From positions 310,001 to 374,000 of the forward strand of contig NZ_JAHPZX010000001.1 in the NCBI RefSeq assembly GCF_021325795.1: a stretch of DNA of 64,000 nucleotides. The letters are read 5' to 3'. Shown in pieces: positions 32,519 to 42,062 of the stretch. Under the pieces are notes generated by a model. The model was not told the origin of the DNA and did not search any database. It saw only the letters and a program-made list of their open reading frames with translations. The DNA is from Bordetella sp. LUAb4. Its GTDB lineage: Bacteria > Pseudomonadota > Gammaproteobacteria > Burkholderiales > Burkholderiaceae_B. How positions within the stretch are numbered: the stretch's first letter is position 1; each line of letters starts with the position of its first letter. Both the position numbers and the translations under genes were made by a program.

Positions 32519-35500
32519 ATGTATTTCGATTCAAGACTGTGGCGTCTGACGGCCGGCCTGCGCGCTGGCATGACCGGCGGCATCCTGCTGGGCCTGCTGG
32601 CCCTGGCGGCGGGCATCGCCCGTTATATCTTCCTGGGCCAGATCCTGGCGCGCGTGTTCGCCGGGGCGCCGACCGCCGAATGGATCGTGCCGGCCATCGC
32701 CGCGGCGGCCATGATCGTACTGCGCGCCCTGCTCGATCATCTGCGCACAACGCTGGCCAATCGCAGCGCCGCGCAGGTGCAGCAGGTCTTGCGCGCGCGC
32801 TTGTTCGACCGCATCGCCGAGTTGGGTCCGGCCTGGCTGGGCAGCCAGCGTACGGGTGGCGTGATGCTGACGGTGGTCGATGGCGTCGAGCAATTGCAAA
32901 CCTTCTTCGGACAATACCTGCCGCAACTGGCCATCTCCATCGCCGCGCCCTTCGCCATCTTCGCCGCTATCGCCTGGTGGGACGCGCCGACGGCGGCCGT
33001 GCTGCTGCTGGCCGCCCTGCTGTCGCTGTTCGGGCCGATGGCCGTGCACATGCTGGATCGGCGTGCCAGCCTGGCGCGCACGCGTGCGCTGAACGCCTTC
33101 GGTGAAGACTTCCTGGACGCGGTGCAGGGCCTGCCCACGTTGAAGGCTTTCGGCCAGGGCAAGACCTGGGGCAAGCGGCTGGCGGAGAAGGCACGTGAAC
33201 TCTCCAACCATACCTTCTGGGTGCTGTCGGTCAGCCTGCTGACGCGCGGCATCAGCGATCTGGGCGTCACCCTCGGTGCAGCGCTCGGGCTGACCCTGGG
33301 CGTCTGGCGCGTCAGCCAAGGCGACATGAGCGTGGAAGCGTTGTTGATCGTCCTGATGGCGGGCACGGAAATCTTCCGCCCCCTGCGCGATCTGCGCAGC
33401 GTCCTGCATCGTGGCATGCTGGGGCAGTCGGCGGCGGCTGGCATCCATGCGTTGATGGACGCGACTCCGGCCGCTTCGGCCACGCCCATCCAGGGTGGGC
33501 AGAAGCCGGCAAGGATCACCCCCTCCATCGAATTCGATGCGGTGGAGTTTTCCTATACCCCGCAACGGCGCGCCCACCACGGCCTGAGCTTCCGCATCGC
33601 GGCGGGCGAGCGGGTCGGCGTGGTCGGGCCCAGCGGCGTGGGCAAGTCGACCATCGTGCGGCTGTTGCTGCGTGAGCATCTGCCGCAGGGCGGCGCGATC
33701 CGCATCGGCGGGTACGACATCGCCTCGCTGGATGGCGAGACGCTGCGTTCGCAGATTGCCCTGGTCAGCCAGGACATCACCTTGTTCCATGGGACGATCG
33801 CGGAGAATTTGCGCCTGGGCCGGCCCGACGCCAGCGAAGAACAGCTGCGTGCGGCGGCGCGCGCCGCGAATATCGACGATTTCATCCTGTCGCTGCCTGA
33901 CGGCTATGCCACGCGCCTGGGCGAACGGGGTCTGCAGTTATCGGGCGGACAGCGCCAGCGAGTGGCCATCGCCCGTGCGTTACTGCGCGATGCCCCCATC
34001 CTGATTCTTGACGAGGCCCTGTCTTCCGTCGACGTGGAGAACGAAGCCATCATTCAGGAAGCGCTGGACAGATTGATGGTGGGCCGTACGACGATCATCC
34101 TGGCGCATCGCCTGGCCAGCGTCATCGGCGCGGATCGCTGCCTGGTGCTGGAAGGCGGACGTGTCGTCGAAGAGGGTAAGCATGATGTGCTGATGGATCA
34201 GCGCGGGCTTTATTACGCCTTGATGCACGAGCAGGCCGCGGCACAGGCGGCGGGGAATGTTGCCGCAACAAGCGCTGCCGCTTCGGACCTTGCTGCGACG
34301 GCGGCAGGCGCCGAGGCAGGGATCTCCGTGAGCACATTGAACGCCGCCGACGCCCAGCTTGCGCGCGCATTGAACGAGGACGCATCGCAGGTCGGTTGGC
34401 GTGGCGTCATTGCCACCCTGATGTCCGTCGTGCGCCCCTGGCGCGGCACGTTGATCGCTACCATCCTGTTGGGCGTGGCCCGCGTGGCGGCATATATCGG
34501 TGTGGGCGCGATCAGTGCGCTGGTAGTCGCTGCCGTGCGAGATGGACGTCCCACCGGTACCTTGATCGTCGCCTTGCTGGTGGTCGCACCACTGGCCGCC
34601 TTGTTCCACTGGTTGGAGTCCTGGCTGGCACATGCCATGGCTTATCAGCTCTTGGCCGACATGCGGGTGAAGCTATACGACAAGCTGGAGCGTCTGGCGC
34701 CTGCCTATTTGCTGCGGCGCCGTTCGGGCGACCTGGTGGCCTTGGCCACGCAGGACGTCGAGATGATCGAATACTTCTACGCTCACACCATCGCTCCAGC
34801 CATCGTTTCCGTGCTGGTGCCTTTGAGCGTGCTCGGCTTCCTGGCCGTGTACAGCTGGCCGGTGGCCTTGGCCCTGCTGCCCTTCCTGGCCTATGCCATG
34901 CTGTCGCCGGTGCGTGGACGGCGGCGGGTCGATGCATTGGGCGCCAGCGCGCGGCAGGCCTTGGGCGAGATGAGCGCGCACGTCACGGACACCATTCAGG
35001 GTCTGGGTGAGCTGCAGGCCTTCCAGGCGACGGGCCGGCGCCGGGCTTCGTTCCTGGAAGTCGCGCAGGCTTATGGCAAACGCCGGTTGGAGATTCTGGC
35101 TGACCTGTCGGCGCAGACGGCATGGTTCGAGCTGGCCATGGGGCTGGGTGGTGTGGCCGTGGCGGTCGTCGGCGCGTTGCAGGTGGCGAGTGGCGGCCTG
35201 GCGGCAGGCATGCTGCCGTTGCTGGTGCTGATCGCGGTGGCTACTTTCCTGCCGGTGTCCGAGATTTCGCAGGTATCACGTCAGTTGGCCGACACGGTCG
35301 CGGCCGCGCGCCGTCTGCATGTCGTGCATAGCGAAACGGAGCCGGTGACTGACGGCCCCTTGCCGGCGCCTTCCTCGCCGCAAGGTTTGTCGATTGCCTT
35401 CGACAAGGTGAGATTTACCTATCCGGGAGCGGCCGCCGTGACGCTGCGCGACTTGAGCTTCGCCGTGCCTGCCGGTGCGACGGTGGCTTTGGTCGGCGCG

Positions 35501-36139
35501 TCCGGGGCCGGCAAGAGCACGGTGGCGAACCTGATGCTGCGTTTTTGGGATCCGCAGTCTGGCAGTGTGAAATTGGATGGCGTGGATCTGCGCGAGCTTA
35601 ATCTGGATGCCTTGCGTGAACGGGTGGCGCTGGTGTCGCAGGACACGTATCTGTTCAACGACACCTTGGCCGCGAACATCCGCCTGGCGCGTCCCGGCGC
35701 CACCGATGAAGAATTGGCCGCGGCATTGGATCAGGCCGCTTTAACGGATTTCGTGCGCCGCCTGCCGGAAGGGTTGAACACGCGCGTGGGCGAGCGGGGG
35801 ATGCAGTTGTCAGGCGGCCAACGCCAACGCATCGCCATCGCGCGTGCCTTCTTGAAAAACGCGCCGGTACTGATTCTGGACGAAGCGACCTCGCATCTGG
35901 ACACGTTGAGCGAAACCCACGTGCGATCGGCGCTGGATGCTTTGATGCAGCACCGCACTACGTTGGTCATCGCGCATCGCCTGTCGACGATACGGGATGC
36001 GGATCTGGTACTGGTATTGGGACGCGGCGGGTTGCTCGCCAGCGGCCGGCCAGGCGAGGTGTTGGGACGGGAGGGTTTGTATGCGCCCCAACTCCCCCAA
36101 GACCGCATCAGCATGCCAGCTTCGCCGGATAAAGGATAA
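32519..36139 (+). CDS. Fused ABC exporter, two TMD-NBD halves in one chain (CydDC-like)
   Basis: A 1206-aa protein holding a complete ABC exporter. Half one has helices from about residue 20 to 310. Its ATPase carries Walker A GPSGVGKST near 370, signature LSGGQRQR near 474 and Walker B ILILDEA near 495. An Ala-rich linker of about 60 residues (580-640) follows. Half two has helices at 640-940, Walker A GASGAGKST near 992 and signature LSGGQRQR near 1097, then ILDEATSHLD. Both sites look catalytically intact, apart from SSVD in place of the usual SALD in half one. The first half recalls CydD and the second CydC, but no cytochrome bd genes are nearby. The cargo (thiol, peptide or drug) is unknown. 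Confidence 0.85.
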   Translation: MYFDSRLWRLTAGLRAGMTGGILLGLLALAAGIARYIFLGQILARVFAGAPTAEWIVPAIAAAAMIVLRALLDHLRTTLANRSAAQVQQVLRARLFDRIAELGPAWLGSQRTGGVMLTVVDGVEQLQTFFGQYLPQLAISIAAPFAIFAAIAWWDAPTAAVLLLAALLSLFGPMAVHMLDRRASLARTRALNAFGEDFLDAVQGLPTLKAFGQGKTWGKRLAEKARELSNHTFWVLSVSLLTRGISDLGVTLGAALGLTLGVWRVSQGDMSVEALLIVLMAGTEIFRPLRDLRSVLHRGMLGQSAAAGIHALMDATPAASATPIQGGQKPARITPSIEFDAVEFSYTPQRRAHHGLSFRIAAGERVGVVGPSGVGKSTIVRLLLREHLPQGGAIRIGGYDIASLDGETLRSQIALVSQDITLFHGTIAENLRLGRPDASEEQLRAAARAANIDDFILSLPDGYATRLGERGLQLSGGQRQRVAIARALLRDAPILILDEALSSVDVENEAIIQEALDRLMVGRTTIILAHRLASVIGADRCLVLEGGRVVEEGKHDVLMDQRGLYYALMHEQAAAQAAGNVAATSAAASDLAATAAGAEAGISVSTLNAADAQLARALNEDASQVGWRGVIATLMSVVRPWRGTLIATILLGVARVAAYIGVGAISALVVAAVRDGRPTGTLIVALLVVAPLAALFHWLESWLAHAMAYQLLADMRVKLYDKLERLAPAYLLRRRSGDLVALATQDVEMIEYFYAHTIAPAIVSVLVPLSVLGFLAVYSWPVALALLPFLAYAMLSPVRGRRRVDALGASARQALGEMSAHVTDTIQGLGELQAFQATGRRRASFLEVAQAYGKRRLEILADLSAQTAWFELAMGLGGVAVAVVGALQVASGGLAAGMLPLLVLIAVATFLPVSEISQVSRQLADTVAAARRLHVVHSETEPVTDGPLPAPSSPQGLSIAFDKVRFTYPGAAAVTLRDLSFAVPAGATVALVGASGAGKSTVANLMLRFWDPQSGSVKLDGVDLRELNLDALRERVALVSQDTYLFNDTLAANIRLARPGATDEELAAALDQAALTDFVRRLPEGLNTRVGERGMQLSGGQRQRIAIARAFLKNAPVLILDEATSHLDTLSETHVRSALDALMQHRTTLVIAHRLSTIRDADLVLVLGRGGLLASGRPGEVLGREGLYAPQLPQDRISMPASPDKG

Positions 36140-36143
36140 GCCG

Positions 36144-37571
36144 TCAGCGGCCTTGGCAGTCGAACAATTTTCTAACGAAGGCGGCATCCAAACTGATGAT
36201 CTCGCTAGTGCTCATCGGCTTGCCGCCAACCATGACATCGCGACTTTTGAGGACGATGTGCATGGCCCGTCCTTCAGGCGGCAAGTGGCGGGCGAGTTGA
36301 TGGCCGAAGAGGCAGATGAAGGTCTGGTCATTTGGAAGCGCCTCGTCACGCTTCACTCCCCGCATCGTTTCGGCCAGCAGCAACGCAGGCGTGGCCATGC
36401 TCTTCTCGACAAAGGAGGCTGGCTCCAGACTCGTCACGAAATTGGCCGTCTCTCCGTCATCCTTCAGAGCCAGGCATTCCGGTTTACCGCTTGATTTGGA
36501 AACCAGCACAAAGAACTCGCTATTCTTGAAAGCGTTCTTGAACGCTGTGAACGGGATCAAGGGCAGCAGGAACTCCAGCGGTGCATTGCTTTTCGCCTTC
36601 TGTCGTGTGAGCGGGTCGTCATACGAAACTTCCACCGGCGCTTTCGAACGATACTTGTCGATCAGCGACCGCAGCGCCTCAGCCTTGTTCTCTGTCCGCG
36701 CAGGTGTATCACTACGTCGAGATACGACACGCACGAAAACCAGAATCAGGGCCAGCCCCAGGGAAACCAGTACCAGTATTTCAGCAGTGCTTCTGGAGAC
36801 GCCTGCTGCTTCCTCCGGGATATGCAGTGCATGCCCGCTCGGCAGGATTACCTGCTCCGCGAGGATACGAATGTCGCCCGCAGCGATCTTGTCGACCTGC
36901 TTTTTATCGACCAGTACCTGACCCGCCACCAAGGACAGCGCCTCTTGCGCGGCATCGATGTCTGACGCGGCGGCATCCACCGAGAAGCTGACTATCCAAC
37001 TGTCGCCGAACATCATCTGTTCCGCATGTCCCATCTTTTCACCATGGTAGGCCCACCGGAGCGTCCTGGTGCGCTCATCGAAACTCGGCGGCGTAAGCCA
37101 TGCCAAAGATGACGAATCGAAGTTGACGGGATTTCTCGTGGAGACCACCTTATGCTGCTCGAGCGCCTCGAGCAGATCGTCGGGATGGATACTGGCCGCC
37201 AGCGCGGAGGTATCGACGTCAGCAAAGTAAGCGACGTCGACTTGCATCAACCAGGGGGCGCCGCACCTCGTCACCCTGCCTGCTCGCTGGAGCGGCATGG
37301 ATGTCAGCCTGGTGGCAATCGAGGTCGCATCTTGCGGGGTCAGATAGGCATAGCTGTCGGGTAATTGCAGCCTGATTCCCGGTCCCAAGGTTTGCATCCC
37401 CGACTTCCAGGGTGCGCAGATCAGTGCGTCGATGTCCTCCTGGCTGTGGCCCCCATCGTAGAGGGCGCCGAAGCAGGATGCGGGCAGCGTGGCTGCCGGA
37501 GCAGCGAAATACGTCGAGACCAAAAGACCAAATGCGATCCAGCACGATGCGATTTTTTTATATCTATGCAT
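36144..37571 (-). CDS. Secreted/membrane protein of unknown function, 475 aa
   Basis: It has a signal peptide (HRYKKIASCWIAFGLLVSTYFAAPAAT). A periplasmic domain of about 250 residues follows (IRLQLPDSYAYLTPQDATSI, then TRTLRWAYHGEKMGHAEQMM). A membrane helix near residue 270-290 (TAEILVLVSLGLALILVFVR) leads to a cytoplasmic domain of about 180 residues (RSLIDKYRSKAPVEVSYDDP to the end). The periplasmic part, with its LPDxYxYL and later LRWA pattern and the downstream helix, vaguely recalls DUF2167 proteins. I cannot assign it. It converges with the ABC exporter (4-base gap). Codon and base use are less GC-rich than its neighbours. The start may be the ATG at 37571 or a TTG two codons earlier. 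Confidence 0.6.
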   Translation of the reverse strand: MHRYKKIASCWIAFGLLVSTYFAAPAATLPASCFGALYDGGHSQEDIDALICAPWKSGMQTLGPGIRLQLPDSYAYLTPQDATSIATRLTSMPLQRAGRVTRCGAPWLMQVDVAYFADVDTSALAASIHPDDLLEALEQHKVVSTRNPVNFDSSSLAWLTPPSFDERTRTLRWAYHGEKMGHAEQMMFGDSWIVSFSVDAAASDIDAAQEALSLVAGQVLVDKKQVDKIAAGDIRILAEQVILPSGHALHIPEEAAGVSRSTAEILVLVSLGLALILVFVRVVSRRSDTPARTENKAEALRSLIDKYRSKAPVEVSYDDPLTRQKAKSNAPLEFLLPLIPFTAFKNAFKNSEFFVLVSKSSGKPECLALKDDGETANFVTSLEPASFVEKSMATPALLLAETMRGVKRDEALPNDQTFICLFGHQLARHLPPEGRAMHIVLKSRDVMVGGKPMSTSEIISLDAAFVRKLFDCQGR

Positions 37572-37983
37572 TTTCAATTTCTGCCATTCATCAGCCGTGG
37601 AGAATCACCGCTGGGTCAACACATTCAAGGATTGGGCGATGAGTGGGCGGGGGTACTGCGGCGGTTCCACGAGTGTCGTGGATGACACAAAACGCGGTGA
37701 AATCAGCCGGGCAGCGCCAAGGATTTCCTTTAAGAGATGCGTTACGGTTTTTTCCTGCCAGGCGCCGGCGCTCTCCCGCAGCAGCTGACAGACCAGCCAA
37801 CATCGAGCCAGGAATTTGATTGCGACGATTCGGCTAATTCCCACAGGACAGGTGGATATTTGTTCTTTGTGTGCACATGCACGTCGCATCAGCGAGGATT
37901 CATTACAATTCCTTGCTTTCCGCTGGCGTTATCTCTTTCACGCTAAGACGGAAACGAATACAGACGCATTTCAGGAGCAAGGC
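37572..37983. other. Divergent intergenic region before the hydantoinase-type gene
   Basis: About 410 bases between the leftward 475-aa gene and the rightward fusion gene. The open frame of the fusion gene extends back to 37816, but that part has no family similarity and is AT-richer. No hairpin, tRNA or repeat of note is seen. It should carry both promoters. Confidence 0.5.
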
Positions 37984-40900
37984 GTGGCGCAGTGGGCAAT
38001 CGGCATCGACATCGGCGGAACATTCACGGACCTGGTCGCCCAGGACCATGACAGCGGCGGGCAATTCAGCCTGAAGGTATTGACGACCCATGCCGATCCA
38101 ACCCGGGCCGTCATCGACGGGGTCGGCAGGCTGATGCAGAATTCGGCCATTGCGCCGGCCGACGTCAAGCGGGTGGTGCATGCCACCACGCTGTTCACCA
38201 ATGCATTGATCGAACGGCGCGGCGCGCGCACCGGCATGCTGCTGACGCGCGGCTTCATGGACATCATCGAGATGGGCAATGAGCGCAAGTACGATCTGTA
38301 CGACTTGCAGCTCGACCGCGCCGTGCCACTGGCGCCGCGCGATCTGCGGGGCGAGGTCGGCGGCCGCCTGGACGCGACCGGCGCTGAACTGGAGGCGCTG
38401 GACATCGAAGATGCGCTGCGCACCTTGGACCGCCTGGTGGACGCCGGCATCGAGTCGCTGGCCATCTGCCTGCTGCACGCGTATTTGAACGACGACCATG
38501 AACGCCGCCTGGCCGACGCCATTGCACGCAAGCATCCGGGCCTGGCGCTGACGGTGTCCTCGGAAACCGCGCCGGTGATCCGTGAATACGAACGCATGTC
38601 GACCACGCTGGCCAATGCCTATATCAAGCCGATGGCGCAGCAGTATTTGCGCACGCTGGCGGCCGGCCTGGGCGGCCTGGGCCTGGACGCCGATGTGCTG
38701 ATGATGCTGTCCAACGGCGGCCTGGCGCATCTGGACGATGCCCGTGCGCATCCGATCGCGCTATTGGAATCCGGTCCCGCGGCCGGCGCGATTTCAGCTG
38801 CCCACCATTGCTTGCGCGAAGGCCAGCGTGATCTGCTGGCTTTCGACATGGGCGGCACGACCGCCAAGCTGTGCCTGGTGGAAGACACCCGCCCCGCCAT
38901 CGCCTTCGGCTTCGAGGCCGCCCGCCGCAAGCGCTTCGCCGAAGGCAGCGGCATGCCCATCAACATCACCACGGTGGACTTGATCGAGATCGGCGCGGGC
39001 GGCGGCAGCATCGCGCATCGCGACGAACTGGGCCTGCTCAAGGCGGGCCCCCGCAGCGCGGGGTCGGAGCCGGGTCCCATGTGCTACGGCCGCGGCGGCG
39101 ATGCACCGACCGTGACGGACGCCAACCTGACGCTGGGGTATCTGAACGCGGGCTATTTCGCGGGCGGCACGCTGTCCATCGATGCGACGTTGGCCGAACG
39201 AGGCTATGACAAGCTGGCCCGGGAGCTGGAACGCGACCGCACGGCCGTGGCCTGGGGTGTGCATGACATCGTGGCCGAGAACATGGCGGCCGCCGCGCGC
39301 GTACACGTGGCCGAACGGGGCCGCGATCCGCGCCATTTCATTCTGGTGGCGACGGGTGGCGGCGGTCCGCTGCATGCCTATTACGTGGCGCGCAAGATCG
39401 GCGTGCGCACCATCATCTGCCCGCCGGAAGCCGGCGTGGCATCGGCCTTCGGCCTGCTGGTGGCGCCGGCGCGCGCCGACCGCTCGCGCACGGTCAGCTT
39501 CAAGCCCGCCAGCGATCCCATCGAGAAGATCGAGCAGGCCTACGCGGCGTTGGAGGACAATGCCCGCGCGTCGCTGCAGTCCCTGGCGGATACCTTCGGT
39601 CCTATCGCATTGAAGCGCCGCGCCGATGGCCGCTTCATCGGCCAGGGCTTCAATCTGACGGTGGACCTGCCGGCCGGACCGTATCGCTATGACGATGCCG
39701 CGGGCGAGCAAGCCTGGCGCGCCGCGCTGGATCAGTCCTTCCGCAGCGAATACCAACGCAAGTTCGGCCGCACGCCGCCGGACGTGCCGATCGAGCTGGT
39801 CAACCTGCGCGCCACCGCCGAAGCGCCGCCGCGCCAGCCCTTCGAACCCGCCGCGCTGCCGACGGGCTCGATGCCGGCGCCGCATGCGCACCGTCCCGTG
39901 TATTTCCACGAAGAGCGCCGCTACTTCGATACGCCGATCTACCGGCGCGAGCAGCTATCGCCGGGCTTCACGGCGCATGGCCCCTTGTTGATCGAAGAGG
40001 CCAGCACGACGTTGGTGGTTGGACCGCTCGCGCAAGTCACGATGAGCGTCAACGGCAATCTGGTCGTCAAGATAGGCGAAGCACCGGCGCACGAGGCGTC
40101 GAAATCGACTGACCGGGGTGAAGCAGCCGCAGCAGTGGCAGCGACAGCCACGGCAGCAATAGCAGCAACTGCGGCAACTGCTGCCACTGCGGCAACGCCC
40201 CGCCATTCGACCGCCATGGCCAAGGTCGCCCCCGCCGCCGATCCGATCTTCCTGGAAGTCTTCTGGACCCGCGTGCGCTCAGTGGTCAGCGAGGCGGCGA
40301 AACTGATCGTGCGCACGTCCTTCTCCACCCTGTCGTCCGAGGCCAATGACTTCGCCGTGGTGATGACGGATTCACGCGGCCAGACCCTGGCGGAAAACGC
40401 CGGCGCCATCCCGTCCTTCATCGGCACGCTGGGCAAGACGGTGCGCGCCACGATCGCGCGCTTCCCGCTGGACAGCATGCGTGACGGCGATGTCTACGTC
40501 ACCAACAACCCGTGGATCGGCACTGGCCATCTGAACGACGTGTGCCTGGTCAAGCCTATCTTCCACGACAGCCGCGTCATCGGCTTCGCGGCCACCGCGG
40601 GCCACGTGCCCGATATCGGCGGCAAGATCCGTTCGGTCGACGCACGCGAGCTGTACGAGGAAGGCTTCCACATGCCGTTGATGCACTTCCTGCGCGCCGG
40701 CCAGCCTGACGAGACCTTGCTGACGTTGTTGCGCACCAATGTGCGCACGCCCGAACAGACCACCGGCGACATCTGGTGCCATGTCGGCGCCACCGAACTC
40801 ATCGCCGGCCGCGTCGCCACGTTATTGGGCGAGTATGGCTTGGAAGGCGTCGACGATCTGGCCGATGCGCTATTCGATCGCAGCGAGCAAGCCATGGGCA

Positions 40901-41829
40901 AGGCCATTGCCGCCCTGCCTGAAGGCGTCTACGAATACGGCATGAAGACCGACGGCTTTGCCGAGCCCTTCCACTTCCAGGTGGCCGTGCGCGTGGCGAA
41001 CGGCGAGATCGAATGCGACTTCGCCGGCTCTTCCGCGCAGCAGCCGCGCGCCATCAACTGCGTACTGGCCTATACGGAGGCCATGACGCAGTACGCCATC
41101 AAGAGCCTGCTGGTGCCGGAGCTACCCAATAACCATGGCTTGTTCCGCCCCGTGCGTACGCTGGCGCCGGCCGGCTCCATCCTGAATCCGATCACGCCGG
41201 CGCCGGTGGGCGGGCGGTCCTGCACGGGCCACTATGTGCCTACCGTCGTCTTCGGTGCGTTGTATGCGGCCTTGCCCGAACGCGTCATGGCCGGCGTCGG
41301 TTCGCCCGTGTGGATCACCAACATGAGCGGCGTGCGCGCCAATGGCAAACCCTTCGCCACGGTGCTGTTCTACAACGGCGGCATGGGCGCTACCGCAGGC
41401 AGGGACGGCGCCAACGTGATGTCCTGGCCCAGCAATATCTCGCCCACGCCCATCGAGGTGGCCGAGCGGGACTCGCCGCTATTGTTCCGCTACAAAAAGC
41501 TGGTGGCGGGTTCGGGTGGCGACGGGGCCTGGCGCGGCGGCCTGGGCGAGGAGGTCTGCTACGTCAATCGCCATCCGACGCCTTTAGCCGTGGTGTTCCT
41601 GACTGAACGGATCCGCATCGCCGCGCCAGGCTTGGCGGGCGGTGGCGATGGCGCACCGGGCGCCGTGTTGATCAACGGCGTCGCCATCGACTCGCGCACG
41701 CCGCAGGTTCTGCAGCCTGGCGATGAGGTGACGCTGCGGACACCGGGCGGTGGCGGATACGGCGCGCCGTCCGAGCGCGACAATGCCGCGGCGACGCGCG
41801 ATGCGCGGCTGGGATATACCGCAGGCTGA
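37984..41829 (+). CDS. Fused hydantoinase/oxoprolinase A-B protein
   Basis: A 1281-aa protein joining the HyuA and HyuB subunits of the ATP-dependent N-methylhydantoinase/5-oxoprolinase family. The A part starts with the ASKHA motif WAIGIDIGGTFTDLVAQ and continues with AFDMGGTTAKLCLVED and LVATGGGGPLHAYYVARKIG. The B part begins near residue 745 (MAKVAPAADPIF) and has IVRTSFSTLSSEANDFAVV, NNPWIGTGHLND and GAGGYGAP-type end TPGGGGYGAPSERD. Between them sits an Ala/Thr-repeat linker of about 30 residues. The GTG at 37984 is chosen because AGGAG lies six bases upstream. A Bug receptor follows. Substrate may be a hydantoin or cyclic amide. Confidence 0.85.
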   Translation: MAQWAIGIDIGGTFTDLVAQDHDSGGQFSLKVLTTHADPTRAVIDGVGRLMQNSAIAPADVKRVVHATTLFTNALIERRGARTGMLLTRGFMDIIEMGNERKYDLYDLQLDRAVPLAPRDLRGEVGGRLDATGAELEALDIEDALRTLDRLVDAGIESLAICLLHAYLNDDHERRLADAIARKHPGLALTVSSETAPVIREYERMSTTLANAYIKPMAQQYLRTLAAGLGGLGLDADVLMMLSNGGLAHLDDARAHPIALLESGPAAGAISAAHHCLREGQRDLLAFDMGGTTAKLCLVEDTRPAIAFGFEAARRKRFAEGSGMPINITTVDLIEIGAGGGSIAHRDELGLLKAGPRSAGSEPGPMCYGRGGDAPTVTDANLTLGYLNAGYFAGGTLSIDATLAERGYDKLARELERDRTAVAWGVHDIVAENMAAAARVHVAERGRDPRHFILVATGGGGPLHAYYVARKIGVRTIICPPEAGVASAFGLLVAPARADRSRTVSFKPASDPIEKIEQAYAALEDNARASLQSLADTFGPIALKRRADGRFIGQGFNLTVDLPAGPYRYDDAAGEQAWRAALDQSFRSEYQRKFGRTPPDVPIELVNLRATAEAPPRQPFEPAALPTGSMPAPHAHRPVYFHEERRYFDTPIYRREQLSPGFTAHGPLLIEEASTTLVVGPLAQVTMSVNGNLVVKIGEAPAHEASKSTDRGEAAAAVAATATAAIAATAATAATAATPRHSTAMAKVAPAADPIFLEVFWTRVRSVVSEAAKLIVRTSFSTLSSEANDFAVVMTDSRGQTLAENAGAIPSFIGTLGKTVRATIARFPLDSMRDGDVYVTNNPWIGTGHLNDVCLVKPIFHDSRVIGFAATAGHVPDIGGKIRSVDARELYEEGFHMPLMHFLRAGQPDETLLTLLRTNVRTPEQTTGDIWCHVGATELIAGRVATLLGEYGLEGVDDLADALFDRSEQAMGKAIAALPEGVYEYGMKTDGFAEPFHFQVAVRVANGEIECDFAGSSAQQPRAINCVLAYTEAMTQYAIKSLLVPELPNNHGLFRPVRTLAPAGSILNPITPAPVGGRSCTGHYVPTVVFGALYAALPERVMAGVGSPVWITNMSGVRANGKPFATVLFYNGGMGATAGRDGANVMSWPSNISPTPIEVAERDSPLLFRYKKLVAGSGGDGAWRGGLGEEVCYVNRHPTPLAVVFLTERIRIAAPGLAGGGDGAPGAVLINGVAIDSRTPQVLQPGDEVTLRTPGGGGYGAPSERDNAAATRDARLGYTAG
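40117..40206. repeat. Ala/Thr-coding repeat at the A-B junction
   Basis: Degenerate GCAGCAACT/GCGGCAACT triplet-based repeats encode an AATAATAATAAT-like linker joining the HyuA-like and HyuB-like parts of the fusion gene. Confidence 0.75.
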
Positions 41830-42062
41830 GCGAGAGGCGCCCGGGCGCGGCCAGTGGCACCCTTGCCGAACCCGTTCAATGGTGGGGTGGCTTCGCCACT
41901 CCCCAGCACCCCGCCTTATTGCATATTTCATATGCTTATAACGGAGCGCAATGAAATAATTATTTACTATATGCGGCAGTGCACCACTCGCTACCGCCTC
42001 GAGGCCCCGGCCTGAAGGCATAACTGTAAATACCGGGATCCCTATCCCGGGGGATCTTCACC

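Noticed and set aside
32519-36139. Assignment as cydDC for cytochrome bd assembly
   Set aside because: Halves resemble CydD and CydC, but no cydAB is present and such fused exporters have other roles; left as an ABC exporter.
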